Of a DNA stretch of 64,000 bases, positions 16,012 to 24,365 are shown piece by piece. The notes below the pieces were generated by a model that was given only the letters and a program-made list of their open reading frames with translations, was not told the DNA's origin and searched no databases. Source of the stretch: Treponema sp. (GTDB lineage Bacteria > Spirochaetota > Spirochaetia > Treponematales > Treponemataceae); assembly GCA_017549025.1 (NCBI GenBank), contig JAFYWB010000037.1, positions 1-64,000 on the forward strand. The letters run 5' to 3'. The number at the start of each line of letters is the position of its first letter. Within the stretch, counting starts at the first letter, position 1. The position numbers and the translations under genes are program-made.

Positions 16012-17217
16012 ATGAAAGCTAATGTGTTAAAGGTTCTTGTACCCCTCTCAGTTATTTTTCTTTGTGGCAATACTTTTGCTGCAGAAATCACTGCTACTGC
16101 ACCTCAACAATACATCGATTTTGTAACAGGTTCTGTAGCTGATAAAACAAAGCTTTTGTCACAGCTGTCCATTTCTGATGATACTCCTGAATTGGTGCTT
16201 TCCATTCCAGAAGAAGCCTTGGAATTTGTGCAAGACAAGGTGCCGCTGCTGGGAAGTGGCTCTGGCATGAAGGAATTAGCCTTGGCTGCTATTCCTGTAT
16301 TACAGGTGACAAGTCAGCGTCAGGGAGCCTTGCTGTGGAATATTTTTATTCTTTTTGATGATAGCCAAATCAAGGTGGCGGTGTTAGATGCCTTGTCTGT
16401 GGCAGTGACCAAGAACAAGCGCCTCGTTTCTCCCTATCTTGAAGGAATCCACACCTTTGTGGCCGAAACTACTGCCACTGCTTCTCAGGAGCTCTATTCT
16501 TCCATTGCCGCCATTAACCTGCTGGGTCTGATGGCTGATCCAAGCTCCTTCGAGATTCTTTTCCGCTTGATGAATTCCAGCGTTAACCCTGAGTTGAATC
16601 AAGCCATAGAAGCATCCCTTGCTTCTGTAATTCCCAGTGCCCAGCCTGCTTTGCTGCGTCACATCACTCAAGATTACTATTCCGTGGCTGAAAAATATAG
16701 ACTTTTTCTCATTGTACAAAAAAATGATAAAATTTCTTCACTTTTCAAAGCAGAATTGGCCGAAAAAGCTCTGTCCGCTACTATAATAAAGACAGAGGAT
16801 GTTTCCAAAATGGCTCCAGAGGCACTGTCCCTTCAGCTGGCTACCGTGCAGCAGATTCATGAGTCAGACTGGACTCGGGCAGCGGCGATTGTGTCAGAAT
16901 ATTTTGTTCTGGCACAGGAGCAATTCAATCTGGGCTTGATTACCCGGGAACAGTTTCTTGGGGTTGTGACCTGCCTGGAAGGTTTGGCCACCAGCCATTC
17001 TGTTTCTGCCTTGGTGAATTACTTGGGCGTCCTCAATACGGCTGCTGCTCAAAAGGTTTCTTCTGTAGATGAAGAGGTGCTTTTGGCAGTAATTGAATCA
17101 TTGGGGGCACTGGGTGACAAGGCTGCATTCGACAATCTCTTGTACGTTACATATTTACCATATCCTGAAACCATCACTACAGCTGCCCGCACCGCGCTGG
17201 CAGGATTAAAGTGGTAG
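16012..17217 (+). CDS. Secreted HEAT-repeat-like protein
   Basis: The 401-residue precursor has a clear signal peptide (MKANVLKVLVPLSVIF, cut after TFAA). The rest is almost entirely helical with repeating AxxALxxL units of the HEAT/ARM type (KVAVLDALSVAVTK, AINLLGLMADPSSFEIL, LAVIESLGALGDKAAF). Such solenoids bind partner proteins, and a periplasmic scaffold is the best guess. I start at 16012 after GGAGGA rather than at an upstream GTG. It is the first gene of a long overlapping operon, and a second secreted HEAT protein of this kind is encoded at 34210. Confidence 0.75.
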   Translation: MKANVLKVLVPLSVIFLCGNTFAAEITATAPQQYIDFVTGSVADKTKLLSQLSISDDTPELVLSIPEEALEFVQDKVPLLGSGSGMKELALAAIPVLQVTSQRQGALLWNIFILFDDSQIKVAVLDALSVAVTKNKRLVSPYLEGIHTFVAETTATASQELYSSIAAINLLGLMADPSSFEILFRLMNSSVNPELNQAIEASLASVIPSAQPALLRHITQDYYSVAEKYRLFLIVQKNDKISSLFKAELAEKALSATIIKTEDVSKMAPEALSLQLATVQQIHESDWTRAAAIVSEYFVLAQEQFNLGLITREQFLGVVTCLEGLATSHSVSALVNYLGVLNTAAAQKVSSVDEEVLLAVIESLGALGDKAAFDNLLYVTYLPYPETITTAARTALAGLKW

Positions 17218-18623
17218 GACAGAAAAAACAACTTGTACTTTTTTTCCAACAGAATTGTATCTGCATAGCCGCCCTTTTGACGGTGGCTTTGCTGTATTCC
17301 AAGCTGGTTCCCGTGTTGAATCGGGAGCCTTATTCCAGTCTCATTCCGCCTCAGCAGGTTCGAGCCTTGGATTGTCAGGTGATTTCCAATCCCGTAAAGA
17401 CGGGAAGTGGAAAATTGTATCGCTGTACGGTACGATTACAGCAGGTTCAAGGAAACATTGCAGGAAATAATGCCACCACAGGCTCTGGGAATCAGCTTGC
17501 TCAGGCAGAAGCTGGGGGCAGGGCAACCGTCTATCTTCCTGCTGCCTTTGTGGAAGCTTTTTATCCAGGTAAACTGTATTCAGCTCTTTCTTCAAAAACT
17601 GCTGGTGCTGTGGGCTTGGTGGAACAAGGGGTGTATCTTCATCTTGACTTGCAGGAAAATTATGCGTCAAAAAAGGATGCCACCTCCTCAAATGCCACTG
17701 CTTCTGAAAGCTCCACTACAAAATCCACCGTGGCTACCAGCTCCTTGGTGGGTGGGGAGCCGGTATTTTACGCTTCCACCTGTAGTGTTTTAGGCTATGA
17801 TGACAGCTGGTGGGGGAGAATTCAGGAATTTCGTGGATTATGCCGGCTCCAGTTTAAGCGCCTCATGTATGGCTGGGGGGATGCTGGAGGCTTATTGGTG
17901 GCCTTGCTCTGTGGCTCTGGGGAATACACGGACAAGGAGGTGGGAGATGCCTTCCGTGCTGCAGGTCTTGCCCACGTACTGGCTCTGTCTGGTATGCATC
18001 TTTCCTTTTTTGCAGGCTTAGCGGCAACAGTATTTCGTGGCGGTGGGCGAAAATTTTCTTTGGTGCTTTCCCTGTGTGCAGTACTTGCGTTCGTGTGGTT
18101 TGCAGGCTTTACTCCCTCCTTGCTGCGAGCCACCATCTGCAGCCTTTTAGGAATGGCCACGGGAATCTGGGGAATAAAAAGTCCCATGATTCGCATTCTT
18201 TCCCTGTGCTTTTTCATTCATCTTGTGGTGGCTCCTCAGGATCTTTTTCAGCTTTCCTTTCAGCTTTCCTATTTGGCCTTGGCGGGAATCCTTTTGCTGG
18301 GGCCCTGCTTTGAGCCTGTCACCCACCGATTTCTTCCTGCACCAGTGGCCACATCTGTGAGTGCTTCTGTGGGAGCCCAGATTTTCTCCACACCAGTAAC
18401 CCTGCTTTCCTTGGGAACCATGATGCCTGGTGGAATCATTGCTTCGGTGGTGGTATCTCCCCTGGTTTCCCTTTTTATGACGGTGGGTGTGGGAGCAATC
18501 ATTCTGTCTTTACTGTGGGCTCCTTTGGGAGAACCCCTTGGACATCTGGTGAATCTATTGTATACTTGCTTGATAATACCGGTGAAGCTTTTCGCCAGAA
18601 TTCCCGCCTTGGAGTTACCATGA
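17211..18623 (+). CDS. comEC: ComEC/Rec2-type competence channel, short form
   Basis: The 470-residue polytopic protein contains the Competence domain core: GDAFRAAGLAHVLALSGMH, followed by helices with FTPSLLRATI and QLSFQLSYLAL. ComEC proteins form the inner-membrane channel for single-stranded DNA uptake. The N-terminal 200 residues look like the OB-fold segment, with a Thr/Ser-rich insertion. The C-terminal metallo-beta-lactamase domain of full-length ComEC is absent: the protein ends right after the last helices. GTG start at 17211 overlaps the previous stop by 7 nt, with AGGA upstream. Confidence 0.85.
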   Translation: MVGQKKQLVLFFQQNCICIAALLTVALLYSKLVPVLNREPYSSLIPPQQVRALDCQVISNPVKTGSGKLYRCTVRLQQVQGNIAGNNATTGSGNQLAQAEAGGRATVYLPAAFVEAFYPGKLYSALSSKTAGAVGLVEQGVYLHLDLQENYASKKDATSSNATASESSTTKSTVATSSLVGGEPVFYASTCSVLGYDDSWWGRIQEFRGLCRLQFKRLMYGWGDAGGLLVALLCGSGEYTDKEVGDAFRAAGLAHVLALSGMHLSFFAGLAATVFRGGGRKFSLVLSLCAVLAFVWFAGFTPSLLRATICSLLGMATGIWGIKSPMIRILSLCFFIHLVVAPQDLFQLSFQLSYLALAGILLLGPCFEPVTHRFLPAPVATSVSASVGAQIFSTPVTLLSLGTMMPGGIIASVVVSPLVSLFMTVGVGAIILSLLWAPLGEPLGHLVNLLYTCLIIPVKLFARIPALELP

Positions 18624-19489
18624 AAAAGCCTGACTACGATTCTCCTTCTTCCCTGAAAAATTTCTTGGATCAGCAGGGAATGGCCATGCAAAAGAAATTT
18701 GGCCAGAACTTTCTTATAAATGGGCCTGCCCGCCGTCGCCTTATCGATGCATTGCAGGTGGACGACGCTACTTCCGTGTGGGAGGTGGGCCCAGGCCTTG
18801 GTGCCATGACAGATGAAATCCTTTCTCGTGGGGCTTCCCTTACCGCCTTTGAAATTGACCGTGGCTTTGCCTCCTGCATCAGTGATTTTTTCAAGGACTA
18901 CCAGGCTCAGGGAAAGTTTACCTTGGTGGAAGGTGATGTGCTTAAAACCTGGAAATCTCAGGCTGAAAAACAGCTACCAGATCGTTTCTTTGGAAACCTG
19001 CCCTACAATGTGGCTGCCACCATTATTGCTGACATGATTTCTGCTGGTCATCGCTTTCCCCGCTCCGTAGTGACGGTGCAAAAAGAAGTGGCTCAGCGAA
19101 TGTGCGCCACCGTAGGCAGCAAGGATTATTCATCTTTTTCTATTCTCTGTAGCTGGGCCTATAAGGTTACTCCCCTAATGGATTTAGGTGGCGGCAGCTT
19201 TTGGCCACGGCCAAACGTAGATTCTCGGGCAGTGGTAATGGAGCTACGGGAAGATTTTCCCCGTTGCCAAAATCCAGAGCATTTTATGAAGCTTTTACGG
19301 GGACTGTTTGCCTCACGACGAAAAACCATCAAGAATAATTTGACGGTATTCTACAGCAACGGTGAACAGGCTGCCGCCGTACTGGATGAAGCAAAAATCA
19401 ATCCCCAGATTCGAGCAGAGGAGCTTCCTTTAGAAACCCTCCTTCAGCTATCAGATGTTAGCAATTCCATAGTGGGGAGCCGAGAATGA
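18620..19489 (+). CDS. rsmA: 16S rRNA dimethyladenosine transferase
   Basis: RsmA (KsgA) dimethylates two adjacent adenosines in the 3' terminal hairpin of 16S rRNA during late 30S assembly. The 289-residue protein has KKFGQNFL, the SAM motif VWEVGPGLGAMT, the catalytic NLPYNVA, and FWPRPNVDS. The length is normal. The ATG at 18620 overlaps the comEC stop (ATGA), with GGAG 6 nt upstream. It overlaps yggS by 4 nt on the other side. Confidence 0.95.
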   Translation: MKKPDYDSPSSLKNFLDQQGMAMQKKFGQNFLINGPARRRLIDALQVDDATSVWEVGPGLGAMTDEILSRGASLTAFEIDRGFASCISDFFKDYQAQGKFTLVEGDVLKTWKSQAEKQLPDRFFGNLPYNVAATIIADMISAGHRFPRSVVTVQKEVAQRMCATVGSKDYSSFSILCSWAYKVTPLMDLGGGSFWPRPNVDSRAVVMELREDFPRCQNPEHFMKLLRGLFASRRKTIKNNLTVFYSNGEQAAAVLDEAKINPQIRAEELPLETLLQLSDVSNSIVGSRE

Positions 19490-20184
19490 GTGAGATTTCA
19501 AGTCGCTTGCAGCAGGTTTTAGATTCAATTCGTGAGGCTGAAATTAAGGCCGGTCGTGCTGCCAATTCTGTTTCTTTGGTTGCCGTCAGTAAATTTCATC
19601 CGGCAGAATCGGTGCTGGAAGCCATTCAGCAGGGGCAGCTTTTGTTTGGAGAAAACCGTGTGCAAGAGGCGGTGGAAAAATTCCAACAGGTGAGACTACA
19701 AGCTCCACAGGCTCAGCTTCATATTATTGGTTCTTTGCAGCGAAACAAGGTGAAAAAGGCCCTTTCTTGTGCCTCTTGCATCCAGTCCGTGGATAGAATT
19801 GAGCTTTTAGAAGAAATTGAAAAACAAGCGGCCAATTTGAACAAGACTGTGGAGGTTTTGTTTGAATTCCACACAGGAGAAGAGTCCAAGTCAGGCTTTA
19901 CTAGCTTTGATTCTCTGCTTCCTGCGGTGGAGTATACCTGTTCAGCCTCCCACATTATTCCCAAGGGCTTTATGACCATGGCTCCCTTTACGGACAACCA
20001 GCTGGAAATTGCCGCTTCCTTCAAAAAACTGGTGACAATTCAGCAGGAGGTGGCTTCTCGTTTCCCCAATCTTGATTTACGGGAGCTTTCCATGGGCATG
20101 AGCAATGACTTTGCCCTTGCCATTGCCGAAGGTGCCACCTTGGTGCGCATTGGAACGGCCATCTTTGGAGAGCGTGTTTACTAA
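19486..20184 (+). CDS. yggS: YggS/PLPBP-family pyridoxal phosphate homeostasis protein
   Basis: The 232-residue TIM-barrel protein binds PLP without known catalysis and controls vitamin B6 and amino-acid homeostasis. Visible features are the PLP lysine in LVAVSKFHP (about residue 32), [27 protein letters not shown] and [10 protein letters not shown]. The length is typical. ATGA overlap with rsmA and a 1-nt stop/start overlap with the next gene show tight coupling. Confidence 0.93.
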   Translation: MSEISSRLQQVLDSIREAEIKAGRAANSVSLVAVSKFHPAESVLEAIQQGQLLFGENRVQEAVEKFQQVRLQAPQAQLHIIGSLQRNKVKKALSCASCIQSVDRIELLEEIEKQAANLNKTVEVLFEFHTGEESKSGFTSFDSLLPAVEYTCSASHIIPKGFMTMAPFTDNQLEIAASFKKLVTIQQEVASRFPNLDLRELSMGMSNDFALAIAEGATLVRIGTAIFGERVY

Positions 20185-20798
20185 TGAAAACTGGATTGTT
20201 CCGCTGCATTGCCTTGGTGCTTTGTTGTAGTTTTATGGCCTCATTTCCTTTAGCTGCAGCTGAGCCCACCGTTACTATTGAGCCCTACACCAAGGATGAG
20301 TTTCCCGGTTGGCTTCAGGATATGCGGCTGGCGGAAATTGTAAGTTTGGGCTCCTTGCCCTTTGTTACCTTAGGAGTCACCTTGGGCTATTCCCTGTACC
20401 GCTACTTTTCCCACGATATGAATCCAGATTATTTTCCCAATCCCTTTGCCAAGTCCTCATCTGCCGCCCACCTTTCCACCGACGAGCAGCTGGGAATCCT
20501 TTTTACTTCCCTGGGGGTAGCGGCTGTGGTGGGGATTACAGATTTTACCATTTCAAGCATTCAGCGACATAAGCGTAACAAGGCCTACCAGGAATTAAAC
20601 CGAGGGGCGGTGGAAATCATTCCCTTGGATGATGAATCCACTGAGGAAAATGAACTACAGGAAAAGCTTTTAGAAGATGTGGATTCTTCAGAATTGCTTC
20701 CTCTGGAAACACTTTCACAAAAATCTTTCCCAGATTTCCTTCCCTTTAACCTTTCTGTAAGGCTACCGCAATTTGATGGAGTTATACCAAATGCCTAA
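20184..20798 (+). CDS. Conserved-looking secreted or membrane protein, unknown function
   Basis: The 204-residue protein has an N-terminal signal peptide (about 1-26, ending PLAAAEP) and two further hydrophobic segments (about residues 50-75 and 95-120), separated by a Ser-rich loop. The C-terminal 70 residues are acidic. I do not recognise a family. Its ATG shares a base with the yggS stop (TAATG) and its end overlaps the pseudouridine synthase start, so it is certainly part of the operon. Confidence 0.6.
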   Translation: MKTGLFRCIALVLCCSFMASFPLAAAEPTVTIEPYTKDEFPGWLQDMRLAEIVSLGSLPFVTLGVTLGYSLYRYFSHDMNPDYFPNPFAKSSSAAHLSTDEQLGILFTSLGVAAVVGITDFTISSIQRHKRNKAYQELNRGAVEIIPLDDESTEENELQEKLLEDVDSSELLPLETLSQKSFPDFLPFNLSVRLPQFDGVIPNA

Positions 20799-21738
20799 TA
20801 TTACTATTGTTGTGCCTGATGATACGGCACAAATCCGTGTTGACAAATTCCTTTCCGGTCAAGATGAAATTCTTTCAGCCTGTGGTTGTGCTAATCGGTC
20901 ACATCTGCAGAACATTATCACCAATCTTATCATCAACGGAAAGCCGGGAAAATTTTCTTCCAAGATAAAGGCTGGCGATAAGATTGAGATGGAATGGGAG
21001 GAACAGATTCCTCACGATATTCAGCCACAGGACTTGCCCTTGAACATTGTGTACGAGGACGAGGATGTGACGGTGGTGAACAAGGAGCAGGGCATGGTGA
21101 CTCATCCTGCTGCTGGAAATTGGACTGGTACCTTGGTGAACGCACTGCTGTTTCACTGGGGACGGGGAGCGGTGGAAACAAGCCATCGACCTGGAATTGT
21201 TCATCGGCTGGACAAGGATACCTCTGGGTTGATTATTACGGCAAAAAATATTGCCAGTGAAACCTGGTTACAGGAGCAGTTTCAGCAGCGACGGGTTAAA
21301 AAAGAATATATTGCCATTGTGGTGGGCCGACCTCCCGCTGCTTCTGGCAACATCAAGACCCAGCTGATTCGCGACCCAAAGAACCGAAAGCGGTTTAAAA
21401 CTAGCACCGATTCCACCCAAGGAAAATTTGCCCACACGGTGTATCGTTGCATTGCCTGTTACGGGCCATTTTCTCTCATGCGTCTCCGGCTGAAAACAGG
21501 CCGTACCCACCAAATCCGAGTTCACATGAAGCATATCGGTTGCCCCATTTTGGGAGATCCTATCTATGGCAGCAAGAACGCTGTCTTTCCCAATGCCACC
21601 CTCATGCTCCATTCAAGTCTCTTGGCTCTGCGGCTTCCCCAGCGAGAGGATTTTGTCACCTTTAAAACCACCACGCCCCTTCGTTTCAAAAAAATCTTGA
21701 AGGTCTTGCACGAGAAATACAAAAAATGTGTTCTGTAA
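20791..21738 (+). CDS. RluD-family 23S rRNA pseudouridine synthase
   Basis: The 315-residue enzyme has an N-terminal S4 RNA-binding domain (about 10-75, RVDKFLSG) and the RluA/RluD catalytic core with HRLDKDTSGLIITAK (catalytic Asp) and KTGRTHQIRVHMKHIG. RluD-type enzymes isomerise uridines in helix 69 of 23S rRNA, but site specificity cannot be assigned because two paralogues are also present in the window. I start at 20791, 9 nt after GGAG. The frame runs further up to a TTG without support. It overlaps both neighbours. Confidence 0.88.
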   Translation: MPNITIVVPDDTAQIRVDKFLSGQDEILSACGCANRSHLQNIITNLIINGKPGKFSSKIKAGDKIEMEWEEQIPHDIQPQDLPLNIVYEDEDVTVVNKEQGMVTHPAAGNWTGTLVNALLFHWGRGAVETSHRPGIVHRLDKDTSGLIITAKNIASETWLQEQFQQRRVKKEYIAIVVGRPPAASGNIKTQLIRDPKNRKRFKTSTDSTQGKFAHTVYRCIACYGPFSLMRLRLKTGRTHQIRVHMKHIGCPILGDPIYGSKNAVFPNATLMLHSSLLALRLPQREDFVTFKTTTPLRFKKILKVLHEKYKKCVL

Positions 21739-22541
21739 AGCTTCTTCACAGTACGAGAGACTTTGTGGTGGCGGTAAAAAAAGCTGGTGTTCACAGCGCC
21801 CCCCTCAAAGCTGATGACACAGATTCTGCTTTGGCCTTGATTGCTCAAGACTTTCCTCAGGTTTTGACTGTCCAAGGAAAAAAGGAAGTGGAGGGGGGCT
21901 TGGTTCATCGTATTGACTACGACACTGCTGGCCTCCTACTTTTTGCCTTAAACCAGAATTTTTACAACCACATTATGGCGTGTCAGGAGGACGGGCTTTT
22001 TAAAAAAGGCTATTTTGCTCGCTGCCACCATGAAAGCCGTTGTACAGAGCTTCTCGGTGGGTTTCCTCCACTACCAGTTTCCCTTGATTTTTCTGCCCAT
22101 CACCAAGCTTGTACTGTAGAAAGTGGCTTTCGTGCCTTTGGTCCCGGAAGAAAGATGGTGCGACCAATAACTGAACAGTCAGGTAAATTCTCCCAACGAA
22201 AAGCCCAAGGAAGCAAGCAGGGGAGTGGTCCAGTTTATTCCACAGAGCTTTCCATTACCAAGAGCGATGAAAAAAGCTTTGTCGTAGAAGCCTCCATTAC
22301 CAAGGGCTATCGTCACCAAGTCCGTTGCCATCTTGCCTGGTGCTGCCTTCCTATTGTAGCAGACCCTCTGTACAACCCCATCATAAGACCCTCCGAATCC
22401 CTCTTTCCCGCTCCCACCACTTCAGCTACTTCAACAGAAAAATCAATCCAACAAATGCAGTTCTTTGCCACCAGCCTTTCCTTTCCTGCCTTACATTCAA
22501 ATGAAACTCTTTCCTTCTCAATCTCTCCTGATGAAATCTAA
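21726..22541 (+). CDS. Second RluA-family pseudouridine synthase, no S4 domain
   Basis: This 271-residue protein lacks the S4 domain and begins directly with the catalytic fold. It has VHRIDYDTAGLLLFA (the catalytic Asp in an HRIDYDTAG version of HRLDxxTxG) and KGYRHQVRCHLAW near the end. The substrate RNA is unknown. It overlaps the upstream synthase by 13 nt and has no Shine-Dalgarno, so it is probably translated by coupling. It is the last gene of the operon; very AT-rich DNA follows. Confidence 0.8.
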   Translation: MCSVKLLHSTRDFVVAVKKAGVHSAPLKADDTDSALALIAQDFPQVLTVQGKKEVEGGLVHRIDYDTAGLLLFALNQNFYNHIMACQEDGLFKKGYFARCHHESRCTELLGGFPPLPVSLDFSAHHQACTVESGFRAFGPGRKMVRPITEQSGKFSQRKAQGSKQGSGPVYSTELSITKSDEKSFVVEASITKGYRHQVRCHLAWCCLPIVADPLYNPIIRPSESLFPAPTTSATSTEKSIQQMQFFATSLSFPALHSNETLSFSISPDEI

Positions 22542-22797
22542 ATTTAAAATACATCAATTATATCAAAAATATTAAATATATAAAATTTAATAAAAATATT
22601 ATTTATATCAAATAAATTAAATATCTCTAAAAACTCTTTCAAAATATTGTTTCTATAAATATTATTAAGTAGTATAATAAAGTATACATAGTATATAAAA
22701 GTATACTACTTTATAACAATTATATATAAAAATGATGTTTTACAGGAATTTTTCATTATTTTTAGGTAAAAAATGAAGCTAGAAGCAAAATTAGCGG
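22542..22797 (+). other. Very AT-rich convergent intergenic region
   Basis: About 255 nt between two convergent operons is made almost entirely of A and T, with runs such as ATATATAAAA and repeated TATATC. It holds an inverted repeat at 22667-22711. I see no gene: reading frames here are under 25 codons. A possible second hairpin (ACTTACC/GGTAAGT) lies at 22894-22909, followed by TTTTA on the plus strand. Confidence 0.7.
22667..22711. repeat. 10-bp inverted repeat in AT-rich spacer
   Basis: AAGTAGTATA (22667-22676) and TATACTACTT (22702-22711) are perfectly complementary across a 25-nt loop that contains GTATAC. It could form a cruciform or a weak terminator for the plus-strand operon. Confidence 0.7.
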
Positions 22798-22839
22798 AAA
22801 AAAATCGCCTTAATCAAAGAAAAATCCTTGATTAAGGCG
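22798..22839 (-). terminator. Rho-independent terminator of folC
   Basis: A 12-bp perfect stem (CGCCTTAATCAA at 22806-22817, TTGATTAAGGCG at 22828-22839) has a 10-nt loop. On the minus strand it is followed by ATTTTTTT (22805-22798). It lies about 88 nt past the folC stop. Confidence 0.88.
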
Positions 22840-22926
22840 GTATTTGTCAGGACTGGAACAGGAGTGAGCCCTTAATACAGTTTACTTTACAAGACTTACC
22901 AAGGTAAGTTTTATCTTAGTATGCCT

Positions 22927-24309
22927 TTAACAAAAGGGAGTTTCTTGAAGGATTTTTTTAACTTCTGCCACAAGATAAAAGGAACCAGTTACCAACAGAG
23001 GATCTGCATCCTTTTTTGCCTGTTCTAGGGCTTTTTGTATGGCTTCTTTAAAATCACTGATATAGACAAACTCATGTCCCGCTTCTGTAAAGGCATCTTG
23101 CAAAAGCTGAGGATTGGATTGCTTCTCTCCCCCAGGTCGGGTCAGTACCATGGAGCCAAAATCAGAAAAAAGCTGTGCCATGGTGTGTACATCCTTGTCT
23201 GCAGCACAGGCAAAAAGGAGGTGGGGTTTTCTTGCGTTGGTAGTCTCAAGGCATTTTTCTCCGCAGCCAGTAGAAGCACCAGTATCTTCAAGGTATTGGC
23301 GAAAGGTTTGTAAACTTAAGTTCACACTGTTGGGAGTATGGGCTCCCTCTAGCACCACTGGATTTCCCTGCCATTGAATAATTTCAAATCGTCCGGGAAG
23401 CGTGGCTTGAGACAAGCCTTTTTCTATAGCTTCTTCTGGTAATTCAGGGAACAAGGTTTTTATCACCAATGCTGCTGTGGCTGCATTCCACAGCTGATAG
23501 TCTCCCAAAAGTGAAATCTTTGTGGTGATGGGACGGGCAAAAAGCTTGGAGTTAAGGTGGAGCTCCATGGCTCCTGCAACCATTTTCCCATGAACCTGTA
23601 CCAGTTCCTTCACCTTCAGCAAAGGACAATTCAGTTCTTTTGCCTTTGCTTCCAAAACCTTTTGGGCCGCCTCTTTTTGTGGTGCAATAACCACGGGAGT
23701 TGCCAGTTTGATGATTCCAGCCTTTTCTCCTGCAATCTTTTCTATGGTGTCGCCTAAAAACTCCGTATGCTCCAGCTCAATGGGAGTGATAACAGAAATT
23801 TGTGGATTCAACACATTGGTGGCATCTAGGCGGCCTCCAAGACCTGTTTCAAAGACCGCCCAATCAATTTTGGCCTGTCGAAAGCACAAAAAAGCAAAGG
23901 TGGTTACTAGCTCAAACCAGGTGATGGGTCTTTGGCCAGGAAGATTTTCTGGTATAATTGCTTCAACGGCGGTCATCAATTCCTGGGCTGCAGCCTCATA
24001 CACCTGCTCTGGCAAAGGGCCTTGAGCAGAACCAATCCGCTCGGAAAAATCCAAAATGTGGGGTGAGGAGTAGAGGCCGCTTTTATAGCCAGCTGCTTCC
24101 AAAATGGATGTAATCATGACAGAGGTGGAACCTTTTCCCTTGGAGCCTGCCACGTGAACTGAGGGAAATGCTTTTTGAGGGTTATTAGTCTTTTGGCAAA
24201 GATATTCCATGGTATCGAGCCAAAAAATATCTTTTTTAGGAAGTTTTTCAAAATTCAAGTAAGAGTCAAGCCACTTTTGCAGGGCAATCAACGATGGGTG
24301 TGAGTTCAT
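22927..24309 (-). CDS. folC: Bifunctional dihydrofolate/folylpolyglutamate synthase
   Basis: FolC adds glutamate to dihydropteroate or to folates. The 460-residue protein has the P-loop AGSKGKGSTS, LYSSPHILDFSERI, the FETGLGGRLDATN segment and EHTEFLG, and a C-terminal GS domain with VLEGAHTPNS. Length is a little over the family norm. It starts at the ATG at 24309 with GAGG 5-6 nt upstream. Only 12 nt before the start lies the end of an intrinsic terminator that separates it from secA, so expression depends on read-through or a promoter inside secA. Confidence 0.92.
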   Translation of the reverse strand: MNSHPSLIALQKWLDSYLNFEKLPKKDIFWLDTMEYLCQKTNNPQKAFPSVHVAGSKGKGSTSVMITSILEAAGYKSGLYSSPHILDFSERIGSAQGPLPEQVYEAAAQELMTAVEAIIPENLPGQRPITWFELVTTFAFLCFRQAKIDWAVFETGLGGRLDATNVLNPQISVITPIELEHTEFLGDTIEKIAGEKAGIIKLATPVVIAPQKEAAQKVLEAKAKELNCPLLKVKELVQVHGKMVAGAMELHLNSKLFARPITTKISLLGDYQLWNAATAALVIKTLFPELPEEAIEKGLSQATLPGRFEIIQWQGNPVVLEGAHTPNSVNLSLQTFRQYLEDTGASTGCGEKCLETTNARKPHLLFACAADKDVHTMAQLFSDFGSMVLTRPGGEKQSNPQLLQDAFTEAGHEFVYISDFKEAIQKALEQAKKDADPLLVTGSFYLVAEVKKILQETPFC

Positions 24310-24320
24310 TTTATCCTCGT

Positions 24321-24357
24321 AAAAAAAGTAAGCCAGCTGATTTTCATCAACTGGCTT
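24321..24357 (-). terminator. Terminator/attenuator between secA and folC
   Basis: Minus strand AAGCCAGTTGA and TCAGCTGGCTT form an 11-bp stem with one mismatch (24357-24347 and 24340-24330). AC and seven T (24327-24321) follow. The folC ribosome-binding site begins directly after the T-run. Confidence 0.75.
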
Positions 24358-24365
24358 TCGTAGTC

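Noticed and set aside
22772-22834. A 20-codon ORF (MKLEAKLAEKNRLNQRKILD) covering the folC terminator stem, on the plus strand
   Set aside because: Only a weak AGG precedes it, no promoter is visible, and its second half is fixed by the terminator palindrome. Unlike the leader at 41821 it has no strong ribosome-binding site.
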